From DASUZB01 sp036377075 (lineage in GTDB: Bacteria > Actinomycetota > CALGFH01), in assembly GCA_036377075.1 (NCBI GenBank), contig DASUZB010000037.1, positions 33,398-97,397 of the forward strand: a stretch of 64,000 nucleotides of DNA, written 5' to 3'. A model generated the notes under the pieces. It was not told the DNA's origin. It worked only from the letters and a program-made list of their open reading frames with translations, and ran no database searches. Every line of letters begins with the position of its first letter. Within the stretch, counting starts at the first letter, position 1. Of this stretch, positions 8,366-16,630 are shown in pieces. Made by a program: the position numbers and the translations under genes.

Positions 8366-9145
8366 ATGGACGCCAAACTGGACCTTCAAGGCACGGTCGA
8401 GGTCGACCTCGCCGGCCGCACCGCCCTGGTCACCGGCGCGGCCAGTGGCATCGGCCGGGCTTGTGCCCGCCGCCTGGCCGCCGCCGGCGCGAAGGCGCTG
8501 GTGGTGGACAGGGACGCGGACGGGGTCCGGCAGGTCGCCGACGAGGTCGGCGGCAGCGCGCGGGTGGTGGACCTGACCGACCTGGACGCCGTCGACGAGC
8601 TCGACGGCGCCCTCGACGTGGTCGTCAACAACGCCGGCTTCCAGCACGTCGCCCCGCTGCAGGAGTTCCCCCCGGAGACCTTCTCGCAGATCCTCAAGGT
8701 GATGGTGGAGGCGCCGTTCCGCATCGTCCGCCGCGCCCTGCCGCACATGTACGAGCGGGGCTGGGGGCGGGTCGTGAACATCTCCTCGGTGCACGGCCTG
8801 CGCGCCTCCCCGTACAAGGCGGCCTACGTCACCGCCAAGCACGGCCTCGAGGGGCTGTCCAAGGTGATCGCCCTCGAGGGCGCCGCCCACGGCGTCACCT
8901 CCAACTGCGTCAACCCGGCCTACGTGCGCACCCCCCTGGTCGAGCAGCAGATCGCCGACCAGGCGGCGGCGCACGGCATCGGCGAGGACGAGGTGCTCGA
9001 GCGGATCATGCTCACCCCGGTCGCGATCAAGCGGCTGGTCGAGCCCGAGGAGGTCGCCGAGCTCGTCGCCTACCTGTGCTCCCCGGCGGCGTCGTTCGTC
9101 ACCGGCGCCTCGATCGTGATGGACGGCGGCTGGAGCGCGCACTGA
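8366..9145 (+). CDS. 3-hydroxybutyrate dehydrogenase (SDR family)
   Basis: NAD-dependent short-chain dehydrogenase, 259 residues. The Rossmann motif TGAASGIG is at residues 23-30, NNAG at 88-91 and the catalytic S141-Y154-K158 is intact. The segments GFQHVAPLQEFP and NPAYVRTPLVEQQIADQA are those of D-3-hydroxybutyrate dehydrogenase, which interconverts hydroxybutyrate and acetoacetate in ketone-body or PHB metabolism. ATG 8366 lies only 10 bases after the nitrile hydratase accessory gene, without a strong ribosome site. Cotranscription with the nth genes is possible, but no metabolic link is evident. No other PHB genes are nearby. Confidence 0.8.
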   Translation: MDAKLDLQGTVEVDLAGRTALVTGAASGIGRACARRLAAAGAKALVVDRDADGVRQVADEVGGSARVVDLTDLDAVDELDGALDVVVNNAGFQHVAPLQEFPPETFSQILKVMVEAPFRIVRRALPHMYERGWGRVVNISSVHGLRASPYKAAYVTAKHGLEGLSKVIALEGAAHGVTSNCVNPAYVRTPLVEQQIADQAAAHGIGEDEVLERIMLTPVAIKRLVEPEEVAELVAYLCSPAASFVTGASIVMDGGWSAH

Positions 9146-9270
9146 CCCCGACGCCCGGCACGGCCACGTAGCGGTCGCCCAGGGTGGCGCCGGCCCCTCA
9201 ACCAGGCTCGCCGACCGGTCGATCCACCAAAGGGGCCGCCCGGCGGGGGCGGCGACGAGGATGGTGCCGC

Positions 9271-10446
9271 TTGGCTGCTGACGTGGGCACGCAGGGGCTC
9301 GACAAGACCGTCGAGGAGGCGACGGCGCTGCTGGACACCCTGCTCGGCGCCGCGCCGGTCGGCTTCGGGATGGTCGACACCGAGCTGCGCTACGTGCGCG
9401 TCAACCCGACGCTGGCGGCGATCAACGGGGTCCCGGCCGAGGCCCACCTGGGCCGCCGGCCCACCGAGGTGCTGCGACCCGTCGAGCTCGCCGCGCAGGC
9501 CGAAGCGATGCTCCGCCACGTCCTCGACAGCGGCGAGCCAGCCCTCGACCTGGCGCTCAGCGGCGAGACGCCCGACCGGCCCGGCGTCGAACGGCACTGG
9601 ACGGGCGGCTTCTACCCGGTCCGCTCGAAGGACGGGCGGCTGCTCGGCGTCGCCGTGATGGTCACCGAGGTCACCGAGCACGTGCGCATGGCGCAGGCGC
9701 TGCGGGAGAGCAACAACACGCTGCGAGTCACCCGCGCCGAGCTGGAACGCCGCGCCGCCGAGCTGGAGCGCTCCAACGCCGAGCTCGAGCAGTTCGCCTA
9801 CGCCGCCTCCCACGACCTGCGCGAGCCGCTGCGCGCCATCGCCGGCTACGGCAAGCTCCTCGAGCGGCGCCTCGGCGACACGCTGGACGAGCAGAGCCGC
9901 GAGCTGCTCGACTACGCCCTCGACGGGGCGGCACGCCTGCAGACGCTGATCGACGACCTGCTCGCCTATGCCAGGGCCAGCTACCGGCCGCTGCAGCGCG
10001 GCCCGGTCGCGCTCGACGGGCTGGTCGAGCAGTGCCTGCGGCGGCTCGCCCCGGCGATCGACGACAGCGGCGCCGAGCTCCACGTCGGCGAGCTGCCGAC
10101 CGTCGACGGCGACGAGACCCAGCTCTGCCAGCTGATCCAGAACCTGGTCTCCAACGCGCTGAAGTTCTGCGAGCGGACCCCCGACGTCACCGTGACCGCC
10201 GCCCGCGAGGCGGGCGCCTGGCGCATCGACGTGGCCGACAACGGCGTCGGCATCCCTCCCGGCCAGGCCGACCGGGTCTTCGAGATGTTCAGCCGACTGC
10301 ACAGCCACCGCTACCCGGGCACCGGCATCGGCCTGGCCCTGTGCCGCCGCATCCTCGAACGACACGGTGGCCGCATCTGGCACGAGCCCGTCCCTTCCGG
10401 TGGGACCGTCTTCCACTTCACCTTGCCCGACCAGGCAGGACCCTGA
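9271..10446 (+). CDS. PAS-domain sensor histidine kinase, phytochrome-like kinase core
   Basis: Soluble kinase of 391 residues without membrane segments. A PAS domain (about 20-130, VGFGMVDTELRYVRVN) is followed by a coiled coil (150-170). The HisKA region has the phosphoacceptor H181 in ASHDLREPL, and a HATPase_c domain follows (NLVSNALKF, DNGVGIP, GTGIGLALC). ASHDLREPL is typical of kinases that signal through small Rcp1-like receivers; one such receiver is encoded at 63,514. No regulator gene is adjacent, so this is an orphan. The start is uncertain: TTG 9271 follows a gagg, while an in-frame upstream ATG at 9184 adds a basic stretch without homology. Confidence 0.85.
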   Translation: MAADVGTQGLDKTVEEATALLDTLLGAAPVGFGMVDTELRYVRVNPTLAAINGVPAEAHLGRRPTEVLRPVELAAQAEAMLRHVLDSGEPALDLALSGETPDRPGVERHWTGGFYPVRSKDGRLLGVAVMVTEVTEHVRMAQALRESNNTLRVTRAELERRAAELERSNAELEQFAYAASHDLREPLRAIAGYGKLLERRLGDTLDEQSRELLDYALDGAARLQTLIDDLLAYARASYRPLQRGPVALDGLVEQCLRRLAPAIDDSGAELHVGELPTVDGDETQLCQLIQNLVSNALKFCERTPDVTVTAAREAGAWRIDVADNGVGIPPGQADRVFEMFSRLHSHRYPGTGIGLALCRRILERHGGRIWHEPVPSGGTVFHFTLPDQAGP

Positions 10447-10461
10447 CCCGCCGGGCCGGCG

Positions 10462-10656
10462 TCAGCGGTTGTGCCGCAGCAGCTCGAGCGTCGAGGGCTT
10501 GCCCGGGTCCAGGCAGGGCGGCCGCTGGAAGCGCGACGCGGGCAGGTCGTAGCCCCGCAGGCCGACCCAGTGCACGCTGACGTCCCGGCCGCCGCACCAG
10601 TTGCGCCACCGCCGGGAGGCGGTGAAGCCGGCGAACTCGCCGGTCCCCTGCAGCGG
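10462..10656 (-). pseudogene. Truncated C-terminal remnant of a secreted-type protein
   Basis: Sixty-four open codons on the reverse strand end in a TGA at 10462-10464 and are cut off upstream by an in-frame TGA (10657-10659), with no start codon between. The peptide has a W-x-N-W-C pattern followed by P-x-C-x-x-P-G-x-P-S-x-L, an arrangement I associate with small secreted actinobacterial proteins. It is read here as the 3' remnant of a lost gene; chance coding-like composition cannot be excluded. Confidence 0.35.
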
Positions 10657-10747
10657 TCACGTGGCAGTGCTTACCACGCGCAACCCCGCAAAGGGATGCA
10701 GGCCGTTGCGGGCGAGCCGCCCCGGACGACGGGCCGAGCCGTTCCCT

Positions 10748-11916
10748 TCAGGGCACGGCCGGCTCCGGGAGGCAGTGGGTCGCCGGGGCGCGGAAGCCGT
10801 TGAAGGTGGAGGCGTAGCAGGTGGTGTAGGCGCCGGCGGTGTAGATGTAGACCCGGTCGCCCGGGACGAGCCCTTCGGAGAGCGGGACGCCGAAGAACAT
10901 CGTGTCCTGGCTGTCGCAGGTGGGCCGGTGACGTGGTAGGGACGGCGATCGCCCGAGGCGCGCGAGTCGGCCAGCGGGTAGGCGAGCCGGTTCCGGGTCA
11001 GGAGGGCCTCCATCATGCCGTTGAAGGCGCCGACGTCGAGGTGCACCCAGGACGTGCCGGCACGCTCGGCCGTGCCGACGACGGAGGCGACCAGGATGCC
11101 GGCCTCGGCGACCAGCGCGCGGCCCGGCTCGGCGCAGAGCTGCACCGGATAGGGCAGGTGCCGCTCGACGGCCCGGCGGATGCTCGCGCCGAACGCCGCC
11201 AGGTCCGGCACCTGGTCGGCGTAGCGGGCGGGAAACCCGCCGCCGACGTTGAGCATGCGCAACCGGATGCCGTGGGCTTGGAGCTCACGCATGACCGTGG
11301 CGCTGCGTTGCGTCGCGGCCTCCCAGGCTCCTGGATCGGTCATCTGCGAACCGACGTGGAAGGCGACGCCGTACGGCTCGAGGCGCAGCGACCTGGCGTA
11401 CTGGATGAGCTCGATCGCCTGTCCGGGCGTGACCCCGAACTTGCCCTCGCTGGGCACCTCGCTGCCCGCGCCGCTGGTGGCCAGGCGGACGTAGACCGCC
11501 GCGCCCGGGGCGTGCTCGGCCAGCTTGTCCAGCTCGGAGGCGCTGTCGAACGCGAAGCGCCAGACGCCGGCCCGGGCCGCCTCACGGACGTGCTCCCACG
11601 GCTTGACGGGGCTCGAGAAGATGACGTCCTCCGCGCGGACGCCGAGGCGGCCGAGCAGCCGCAGCTCCGGGTACGAGGCGATCTCGAAGGCGCTGCCGGC
11701 GGCGTGCAGGCGACGAAGGATCCGCTCGTCCGGGTTGCACTTCACCGCGTAGCGGATGGCGATCCCGGGCAGGGCGTCGGCGATGGCGCGGTAGGCGCCG
11801 TCCACCGCGTCGAGGTCCATCAACAGGTAGGGCGTCGGATGGTCGAGCTCGGCGAGCTCGGCTGGTGTCAGACGGGTCGAACGGTTGGTTTCCAGGGACT
11901 CCGCGGCGGTCAGCAA
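10748..11916 (-). pseudogene. Ornithine decarboxylase (fold III PLP enzyme), frame shifted at its catalytic cysteine motif
   Basis: Decarboxylates ornithine to putrescine in the alanine-racemase-fold family. The PLP lysine segment AIRYAVKCNPDERIL, FHVGSQ, MLNVGGGFP and CAEPGRALVAEAG are clear. At 10921 the frame fails: reading continues as GPPATAR, but a -1 step restores GPTCDSQDTMFFG, the catalytic Cys motif, and then about 57 more family-like residues to TGA at 10748. One base is therefore missing or a -1 ribosomal slip is used; with it the protein would be 389 residues, normal for the family. TTG 11916 follows an AAGGAG site that overlaps the end of the upstream membrane-protein gene, so the two are one operon. 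It could be an assembly error, a pseudogene or programmed frameshifting. Confidence 0.8.
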
Positions 11917-11924
11917 TTGCGTGC

Positions 11925-12476
11925 CTACTCCTTTGGTATCGGCATGGGCAGGTAGCGCTTCTTCAGCTCGTAGGCGGCGACGGCGAGGCCGTAGAAGACG
12001 ACGTCGGCGGCGAGCTTCCCCGCCACGACCCCGGCGGTGAAGTCGCCGAGCAGGCTGGTCGCCAGGTACATCGAGGACGGCCGCACCGCCAGGCCGTCGA
12101 CCAGCTCGGCGGGGCCGAACTCGACCAGCAGGTCCCGGGCGGTCCTGGTCCCCGTCAGCCAGTGGCGCTTCGGCGCGCGGTGGTGCCGGTGGCAGGCGTC
12201 GTAGCGCAACGCCACGCGGGCGGCCATGCAACCGTAGTAGCCGAGACTCTCCCCGACGGTGCCGGCGACGGCGGCCGAGACCAGCGAGCCCGAGGCGGCA
12301 TGCACCCACCAGGCGGCGGCCAGGGCGGCGAGCGTGCCGGCGACCTCGGCCGGCAGGTACCGCCGCACCCACTCCCGCAGCCTGCCGCGGCAGCCGCCGT
12401 CCAGGCCGGTGCCGCCCGCGCCGGCAACGCCGTCCGTCCGCACGGTGGAGGTCACACAGGCTGCTTCGGCTGCCAC
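11925..12476 (-). CDS. Unrecognised integral membrane protein upstream of ornithine decarboxylase
   Basis: A 183-residue protein with hydrophobic helices at about 43-62, 65-85 and 150-172 and several His/Arg-rich loops (CHRHHRAPKRHWLTG). No family recognised. It ends nine bases before the decarboxylase start and its last codons carry that gene's ribosome site, so the pair is translationally linked. A role in polyamine or ornithine handling is only suggested by this context. The N-terminus is uncertain; ATG 12476 is the first in frame before the hydrophobic part. Confidence 0.65.
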   Translation of the reverse strand: MAAEAACVTSTVRTDGVAGAGGTGLDGGCRGRLREWVRRYLPAEVAGTLAALAAAWWVHAASGSLVSAAVAGTVGESLGYYGCMAARVALRYDACHRHHRAPKRHWLTGTRTARDLLVEFGPAELVDGLAVRPSSMYLATSLLGDFTAGVVAGKLAADVVFYGLAVAAYELKKRYLPMPIPKE

Positions 12477-12484
12477 AGCGCTCG

Positions 12485-12649
12485 GGTGAAGCCACCGCCT
12501 ACCCGGCAGCGAGGCAGCTCTACTTGGGCCTGGGGTTCCGCCCGGTCGCGCTTGCCGGTGAGCCGCCGGAAGGCGCGTCCGGGCTCAGGCCGCCTTGGAG
12601 AGGTGGGATTCTTCGACGCGGCGAAGGACGACGACCCCCGTGGGTCTAG
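12485..12649 (+). pseudogene. Remnant of a GNAT acetyltransferase C-terminus
   Basis: A plus-strand frame encodes YPAARQLYLGLGFRPVALAG, the typical last helix and strand of GNAT acetyltransferases (PAARRLYERLGFRPV pattern), then degenerates into an Arg/Gly-rich tail ending in TAG at 12647-12649. There is no start, acetyl-CoA loop or ribosome site. The rest of this roughly 290-base gap (to 12767) holds nothing recognisable apart from a short unexplained open stretch ending in TAG near 12747. Confidence 0.45.
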
Positions 12650-12767
12650 GCAGGAGCATGGCCGGGGCCGGTCACGGCACAGCGGCGGGAGTGTCACCGC
12701 AACGGCGGAAGGGACTCGATCCGGTCGCGATGGTCTATGGGCACAAGTAGGAGTCCCGACCCCGTCC

Positions 12768-13502
12768 TCAGCGCAGCAGGGACCTGGCGGTGGGGGCGAG
12801 CCGCAACTGCTCTGGGGCGCTGGTCAGCATCGCCGACAAGGCGGGAAGCACCCGGTCGTGCCAACGGTCCGAGCGCTCCAGCCGGCTCAGGTGGTCGCTG
12901 AGGTGGGCGGGGCTGGGGAACCGCGCGAACCACACGAAGGCGTTCTCGCCGGTCCGCACCGGCAGGGCGGGAAAGGTGTTCTCGGCGGGCTCGGTCTGGA
13001 GGCACGCCAGGGGCGCGGCCCCCGTCTCGGCCATCACCGGACGCACCCGCTGGTCGAAGAAGTCCACGAACGCCTCGTCGAACGGGCGATCGCGGTAGTA
13101 GATCGTCGCGAGGACGCGCGACGGCGGCGGGGTGGTGCGGCCGACCGGCGGCCGCGCGGCCGCCGGGGCCGGGAAGCCGTGGCGCGCCGCCACCGGCCGC
13201 AGCAGCAGCACGTCGTCGCTGTCGAGCATGGTGGCGTTGGCCTGGGCGCTGTGGGCCTTCCAGACCGGCCCGCCGTAGAAGCGGCCCAGCGCCCGGGCGC
13301 GGCTGGGCATGTCGTCGAATCCCCGCAGCCAGACGAACCGGTCGGGGTCGTCCAGGTCGCGGAACTGCCCCAGGACCGCCATGCCGACCGCCTCCTGGGT
13401 CTCGACGAACTCCCGGTCGAACAGCTCGATCAGCACGTCCCGCTGGCCGGGACGCAGCGTGTACTGCCGTAGTTCGACGACCGGACACCGTACGTCGTTC
13501 AT
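12768..13502 (-). CDS. NIPSNAP-domain protein
   Basis: A 244-residue soluble protein with two alpha+beta barrel repeats. The N-terminal VVELRQYTLRPGQRDVLIE and GMAVLGQFRDLDDPDRFVWLRGF segments are diagnostic of NIPSNAP; a second ferredoxin-like half ends near 225. The biochemical role of the bacterial family is unknown, and stress or quinone-monooxygenase-like functions have been proposed. ATG 13502 begins at the homologous MNDVRC. It lies 55 bases downstream of an Rrf2 regulator gene on the same strand and is probably its target and operon partner. Confidence 0.85.
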   Translation of the reverse strand: MNDVRCPVVELRQYTLRPGQRDVLIELFDREFVETQEAVGMAVLGQFRDLDDPDRFVWLRGFDDMPSRARALGRFYGGPVWKAHSAQANATMLDSDDVLLLRPVAARHGFPAPAAARPPVGRTTPPPSRVLATIYYRDRPFDEAFVDFFDQRVRPVMAETGAAPLACLQTEPAENTFPALPVRTGENAFVWFARFPSPAHLSDHLSRLERSDRWHDRVLPALSAMLTSAPEQLRLAPTARSLLR

Positions 13503-13557
13503 CGACGCGCTCCCCGCCTGTTGGAGGCGCGCTGGCCGACTGGCCTCGGGCCGCCGC

Positions 13558-13992
13558 CTAGCGCACCCGCAAGGTCTGGCGCAGCACGTCCACGATCGAG
13601 GTGCGCCCCAGTTCGCGCCGCAGGGCCTGCTCGACCTCGCCGTAGACCTGGCCCAACGCGGGCCGGATGCCCCTGCCGACCGGGCACTCCAGGTTGGGCT
13701 CGGTGCGGTGCATGCCGAACAGCGGCCCCGGCTCGACGGCGTCGTAGACGTCGAGCAGGGTGATCGCCTCGGGCGCTCGCGCCAGGCTCCAGCCCGCCCC
13801 GGCACCGTGGCGCACCTCCACCAGGCCCGCCCGGCGAAGGTCGCCGAGGCTGCGCCGGATGATCACCGGGTTGGTGTTCACGCTCGCGGCGACCTGGTCG
13901 GAGGTCAGCAGCTCTTCGCCGCGCCGCTGGGCCAGCGCCATCCACGCCAGCGCGTGCACGGCGATCGTCAGGCGGCTGTTCGCGGCCATCAC
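13558..13992 (-). CDS. Rrf2-family transcriptional regulator
   Basis: A 144-residue winged-helix repressor. The recognition helix region TSDQVAASVNTNPVIIRRSLGD (about 30-51) and GLVEVRHGAGAGWSLAR wing (about 56-72) are typical. Iron-sulfur Rrf2 proteins (IscR, NsrR, RsrR) carry three Cys after the wing; here only one Cys (in LECPVG) is present, so an Fe-S cluster is unlikely and thiol or ligand sensing is more probable. The gene is followed by NIPSNAP. A palindrome lies 11 bases upstream of the start, suggesting autorepression. Confidence 0.9.
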   Translation of the reverse strand: MMAANSRLTIAVHALAWMALAQRRGEELLTSDQVAASVNTNPVIIRRSLGDLRRAGLVEVRHGAGAGWSLARAPEAITLLDVYDAVEPGPLFGMHRTEPNLECPVGRGIRPALGQVYGEVEQALRRELGRTSIVDVLRQTLRVR

Positions 13993-14002
13993 CCCTCCCT
14001 TC

Positions 14003-14021
14003 TGTAACAGGGTTTATTACA
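14003..14021 (-). promoter_or_regulatory. Candidate Rrf2 operator
   Basis: TGTAACA-N5-TATTACA, an inverted repeat matching at 6 of 7 positions per arm, in an AT-rich patch (ttctgtaacagggtttatta) just upstream of the Rrf2 start codon at 13992. Position and symmetry suit an autoregulatory operator. Confidence 0.6.
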
Positions 14022-14116
14022 ACAAGCGTGGTGTCAAGCCCCGCCCGGCCAGCACCAGGTCAGGGCATCCTCGATGGAGGCGAGCGCCGGCTGCTCGAGT
14101 TGGTCATACTGCCGCC

Positions 14117-14980
14117 ATGTGGGTGATCCTCGTCTGCGCCGCGCTGGTGCTCGCCGGGCTGGCCGCCGTGATCCGCTGGGGCGGCCTCCCGGTCGAACCG
14201 CCGCCCGCGCCGGCCCGGCCCGAGGGTGACCCGACCGAGCCGCCGCCGGTGAGCCTCGTCGTCCGTCGCTACCTGTGGTACCTGGTGGTGACGATGGCAT
14301 CGGGCGCCGTGGCCGGCATCCTGGCCGCCGGGGCCGGCGGGCGCTTGGTGATGCGGCTGCTGGCGGTCACGGCCGGGGCCGGCGCCCAGGGCCGGATCAC
14401 CGAGGCCGAAGAGATCGTCGGCCGGATCACCATCGGCGGCACGATCGCCTTCGTGGTGTTCACCGGCCTGTTCCTGGGGCTGCCCTCGGCGGCTGGCTAC
14501 CTGCTGCTGCGCCGCTGGCTGCCGGCCGGGCGGGCCGCCGGCCTTGCCTACGGCGCCCTGCTGCTGGTCGTCGCCGGCACGCGGCTCGAGCCCCTGCGCC
14601 GCGGCAACCCCGACTTCGACCTGGTCGGCCCGGGGTGGCTGGCGGTTGCCGCCTTCACCGCGCTGGTCGTGTTCCACGGGATGCTGGTTGCCGCCCTGGC
14701 GGGGCGGCTCAGCCGGGCGGTGCCGCTGCTCGCGGCCCGGCCCGGTCCGATCGCCATCCACCTCCCGCTGTTGCTGCTCGTCCTTCCCGGACCGGCGCTG
14801 GCCTCGGTGCTGGTCCTCATCGGTGTCGCGGTCGTGCTCCTGTCGCGGATTCCCTCGATGCTCGCAGCCTGGCGCTCCCGTCCTGTGCTGCCGGCCGGGC
14901 GTGTCGTTCTGGCCGCGGCTGCCCTGGTCGCCTTCCCCGGCTTCGCGTCCTCCGTCGTCGACATCGTCAGCCGACCGTAG
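14117..14980 (+). CDS. Unrecognised polytopic membrane protein
   Basis: A 287-residue protein with about seven hydrophobic segments: near 3-20, 58-78, 105-130, 143-160, 175-195, 208-235 and 255-280. A Pro-rich cytoplasmic loop lies after the first. No family recognised. ATG 14117 is preceded by a gccgcc stretch only, so the ribosome site is weak. It precedes rimO with about 110 bases between; the link to the neighbours is unclear. A homolog search for actinobacterial hypothetical membrane proteins would be informative. Confidence 0.7.
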   Translation: MWVILVCAALVLAGLAAVIRWGGLPVEPPPAPARPEGDPTEPPPVSLVVRRYLWYLVVTMASGAVAGILAAGAGGRLVMRLLAVTAGAGAQGRITEAEEIVGRITIGGTIAFVVFTGLFLGLPSAAGYLLLRRWLPAGRAAGLAYGALLLVVAGTRLEPLRRGNPDFDLVGPGWLAVAAFTALVVFHGMLVAALAGRLSRAVPLLAARPGPIAIHLPLLLLVLPGPALASVLVLIGVAVVLLSRIPSMLAAWRSRPVLPAGRVVLAAAALVAFPGFASSVVDIVSRP

Positions 14981-15092
14981 TTCGTCGGCGGCACGTCCAG
15001 CCGAGCTCGCCCCATGCGCCGCGGCCACCTCCCTAGGTCCCTTGCCAAGGAGCAGAACGCGGCCGTGCGCCCGCTGCGCTACTGTCTCGGCC

Positions 15093-16514
15093 ATGACTCG
15101 CCCTGCTCCGCCGACCAAGGTCGCCATCGTCACCCTCGGCTGCGGCCGCAACGAGGTCGACTCGGCCAACGCCGCCGGGCTGCTCGCCGCGTCCGGGTAC
15201 GAGGTGGTCGACGACCCCGACCACGCCGACGCGGTGGTCGTGAACACCTGCGCGTTCATCGAGGCGGCGCGGCGGGAATCGGTCGAGACCGTGCTCGACG
15301 CGTCCGGCCTGAAGGAGCACGGGCGGGCGAAGGCCGTCGTGGTGATGGGCTGCCTGGCCGAGCGCTACACCGAGGAGCTCAGGGCCGAGCTGCCCGAGGC
15401 CGACGCGGTGGTTCCCTTCGCCGACTACGCCCGGCTCTCCGAGGTGCTCGGCGGCACGCTCGGTGACCCGCCAACGGCGGCGGCCACGCCGGCCGTGGGG
15501 AGCGCGGTGCCCGGCAGGGCCGCGCTGGCCCCGCCGGCGGGGAGGCGGGCGCTGCCGCTGGTGTTCCCCACGCCACCGGGCCGCAGCTTTCCGGCCCGCC
15601 GGCCGGTCGGTGGGCCGGTCGCCTACGTCAAGCTCGCCGAGGGCTGCGACCGGGACTGCTCGTTCTGCGCCATCCCGTCGTTCCGCGGACCCTTCCGTTC
15701 CCGGCGGCCGACCGAGGTGCTCGACGAGGTGACCTGGCTCGCCGGGCAGGGCGTGTCCGAGGTCGTCCTGGTGGCCGAGAACTCCACCTCGTACGGCAAG
15801 GACCTCGGTGGCCGCTCCGCCCTGATCCAGCTGCTCCGCGAACTCGCCGGGGTCGACGGGCTGCGCCGCGCGCGCCTGCAGTACCTGCAACCCGACGAGC
15901 TCGCCCCCGGCCTCCTCGAGGAGATGGCCGCCAACCCGGTGGTCTGCTCCTACTTCGACCTCTCCCTGCAGCACGCCAGCGCGCCGGTGCTGCGCCGCAT
16001 GCGCCGCGGCGGCTCCCGCGCCGCCTTCCTCGACCTGGTCGCCCGCGTCCGGGCGCTCGACCCCGACGCCGCGTTCCGCTCCAACTTCATCCTCGGTTTC
16101 CCTGGCGAGCGCGCCGCCGACGTGCGCGAGCTGGAGGGCTTCCTCGAGGACGCCCGGCTGGACTGGGTCGCCTTCTTCCCCTACTCGCCGGAGGAGGGGA
16201 CCGCCGCCGTCGCCCTCGACGGCCGGGTGCCGGCGCGCACCGCCCGCGCCCGCGTCGAGCGCCTGCAGGAGCTGCACGAGCGCCTGCTCGCCGGGACGCA
16301 GGCGACCTGGCTCGGCCGCCGCCTCGAGGTCCTGGTCGAGCGCGTCGACGACCACGGCGCCGAGGGCCGCAGCTTCCGCGAGGGCCCAGAGAGCGACGGC
16401 GTCGTCCGCGTCCCCGCCCTGACCGGGGCGGCCGTCGGCGACTACGTCGAGGTGGAGGTCACCGCCGCCGACGGCGCCGAACTGCTCGCCCGCCCGGTGC
16501 CGGTTCCCCGCTGA
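15093..16514 (+). CDS. rimO: Ribosomal protein uS12 methylthiotransferase RimO
   Basis: Radical-SAM enzyme that methylthiolates an aspartate of ribosomal protein S12. Its 473 residues hold the N-terminal MTTase domain with cluster cysteines in LGCGRN, VNTCAF and MGCLAE. The radical SAM motif is C185-x3-C189-x2-C192 (CDRDCSFC) and a C-terminal TRAM domain follows. A longer Ala/Pro linker (about 120-165) separates the first two domains. ATG 15093 gives the correct N-terminus. In many Actinomycetota pgsA lies between rimO and cinA; here cinA follows after 116 non-coding bases. Confidence 0.93.
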   Translation: MTRPAPPTKVAIVTLGCGRNEVDSANAAGLLAASGYEVVDDPDHADAVVVNTCAFIEAARRESVETVLDASGLKEHGRAKAVVVMGCLAERYTEELRAELPEADAVVPFADYARLSEVLGGTLGDPPTAAATPAVGSAVPGRAALAPPAGRRALPLVFPTPPGRSFPARRPVGGPVAYVKLAEGCDRDCSFCAIPSFRGPFRSRRPTEVLDEVTWLAGQGVSEVVLVAENSTSYGKDLGGRSALIQLLRELAGVDGLRRARLQYLQPDELAPGLLEEMAANPVVCSYFDLSLQHASAPVLRRMRRGGSRAAFLDLVARVRALDPDAAFRSNFILGFPGERAADVRELEGFLEDARLDWVAFFPYSPEEGTAAVALDGRVPARTARARVERLQELHERLLAGTQATWLGRRLEVLVERVDDHGAEGRSFREGPESDGVVRVPALTGAAVGDYVEVEVTAADGAELLARPVPVPR

Positions 16515-16630
16515 CGCCCCGCCCGGCCGTTCCGGCGGCTCCACCGGCGCGCGCGACGGCGCCCTGCCGGTAAGCTCGCGGCCGGGCCGCGCCGGCGCGT
16601 GACCGAGCGGGCCGTGGAGGCAGAGCGGGC

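Noticed and set aside
9184..9270. N-terminal extension of the PAS kinase from ATG 9184
   Set aside because: Arg/Gly-rich without homology to PAS kinases; TTG 9271 after gagg is preferred, though not certain.
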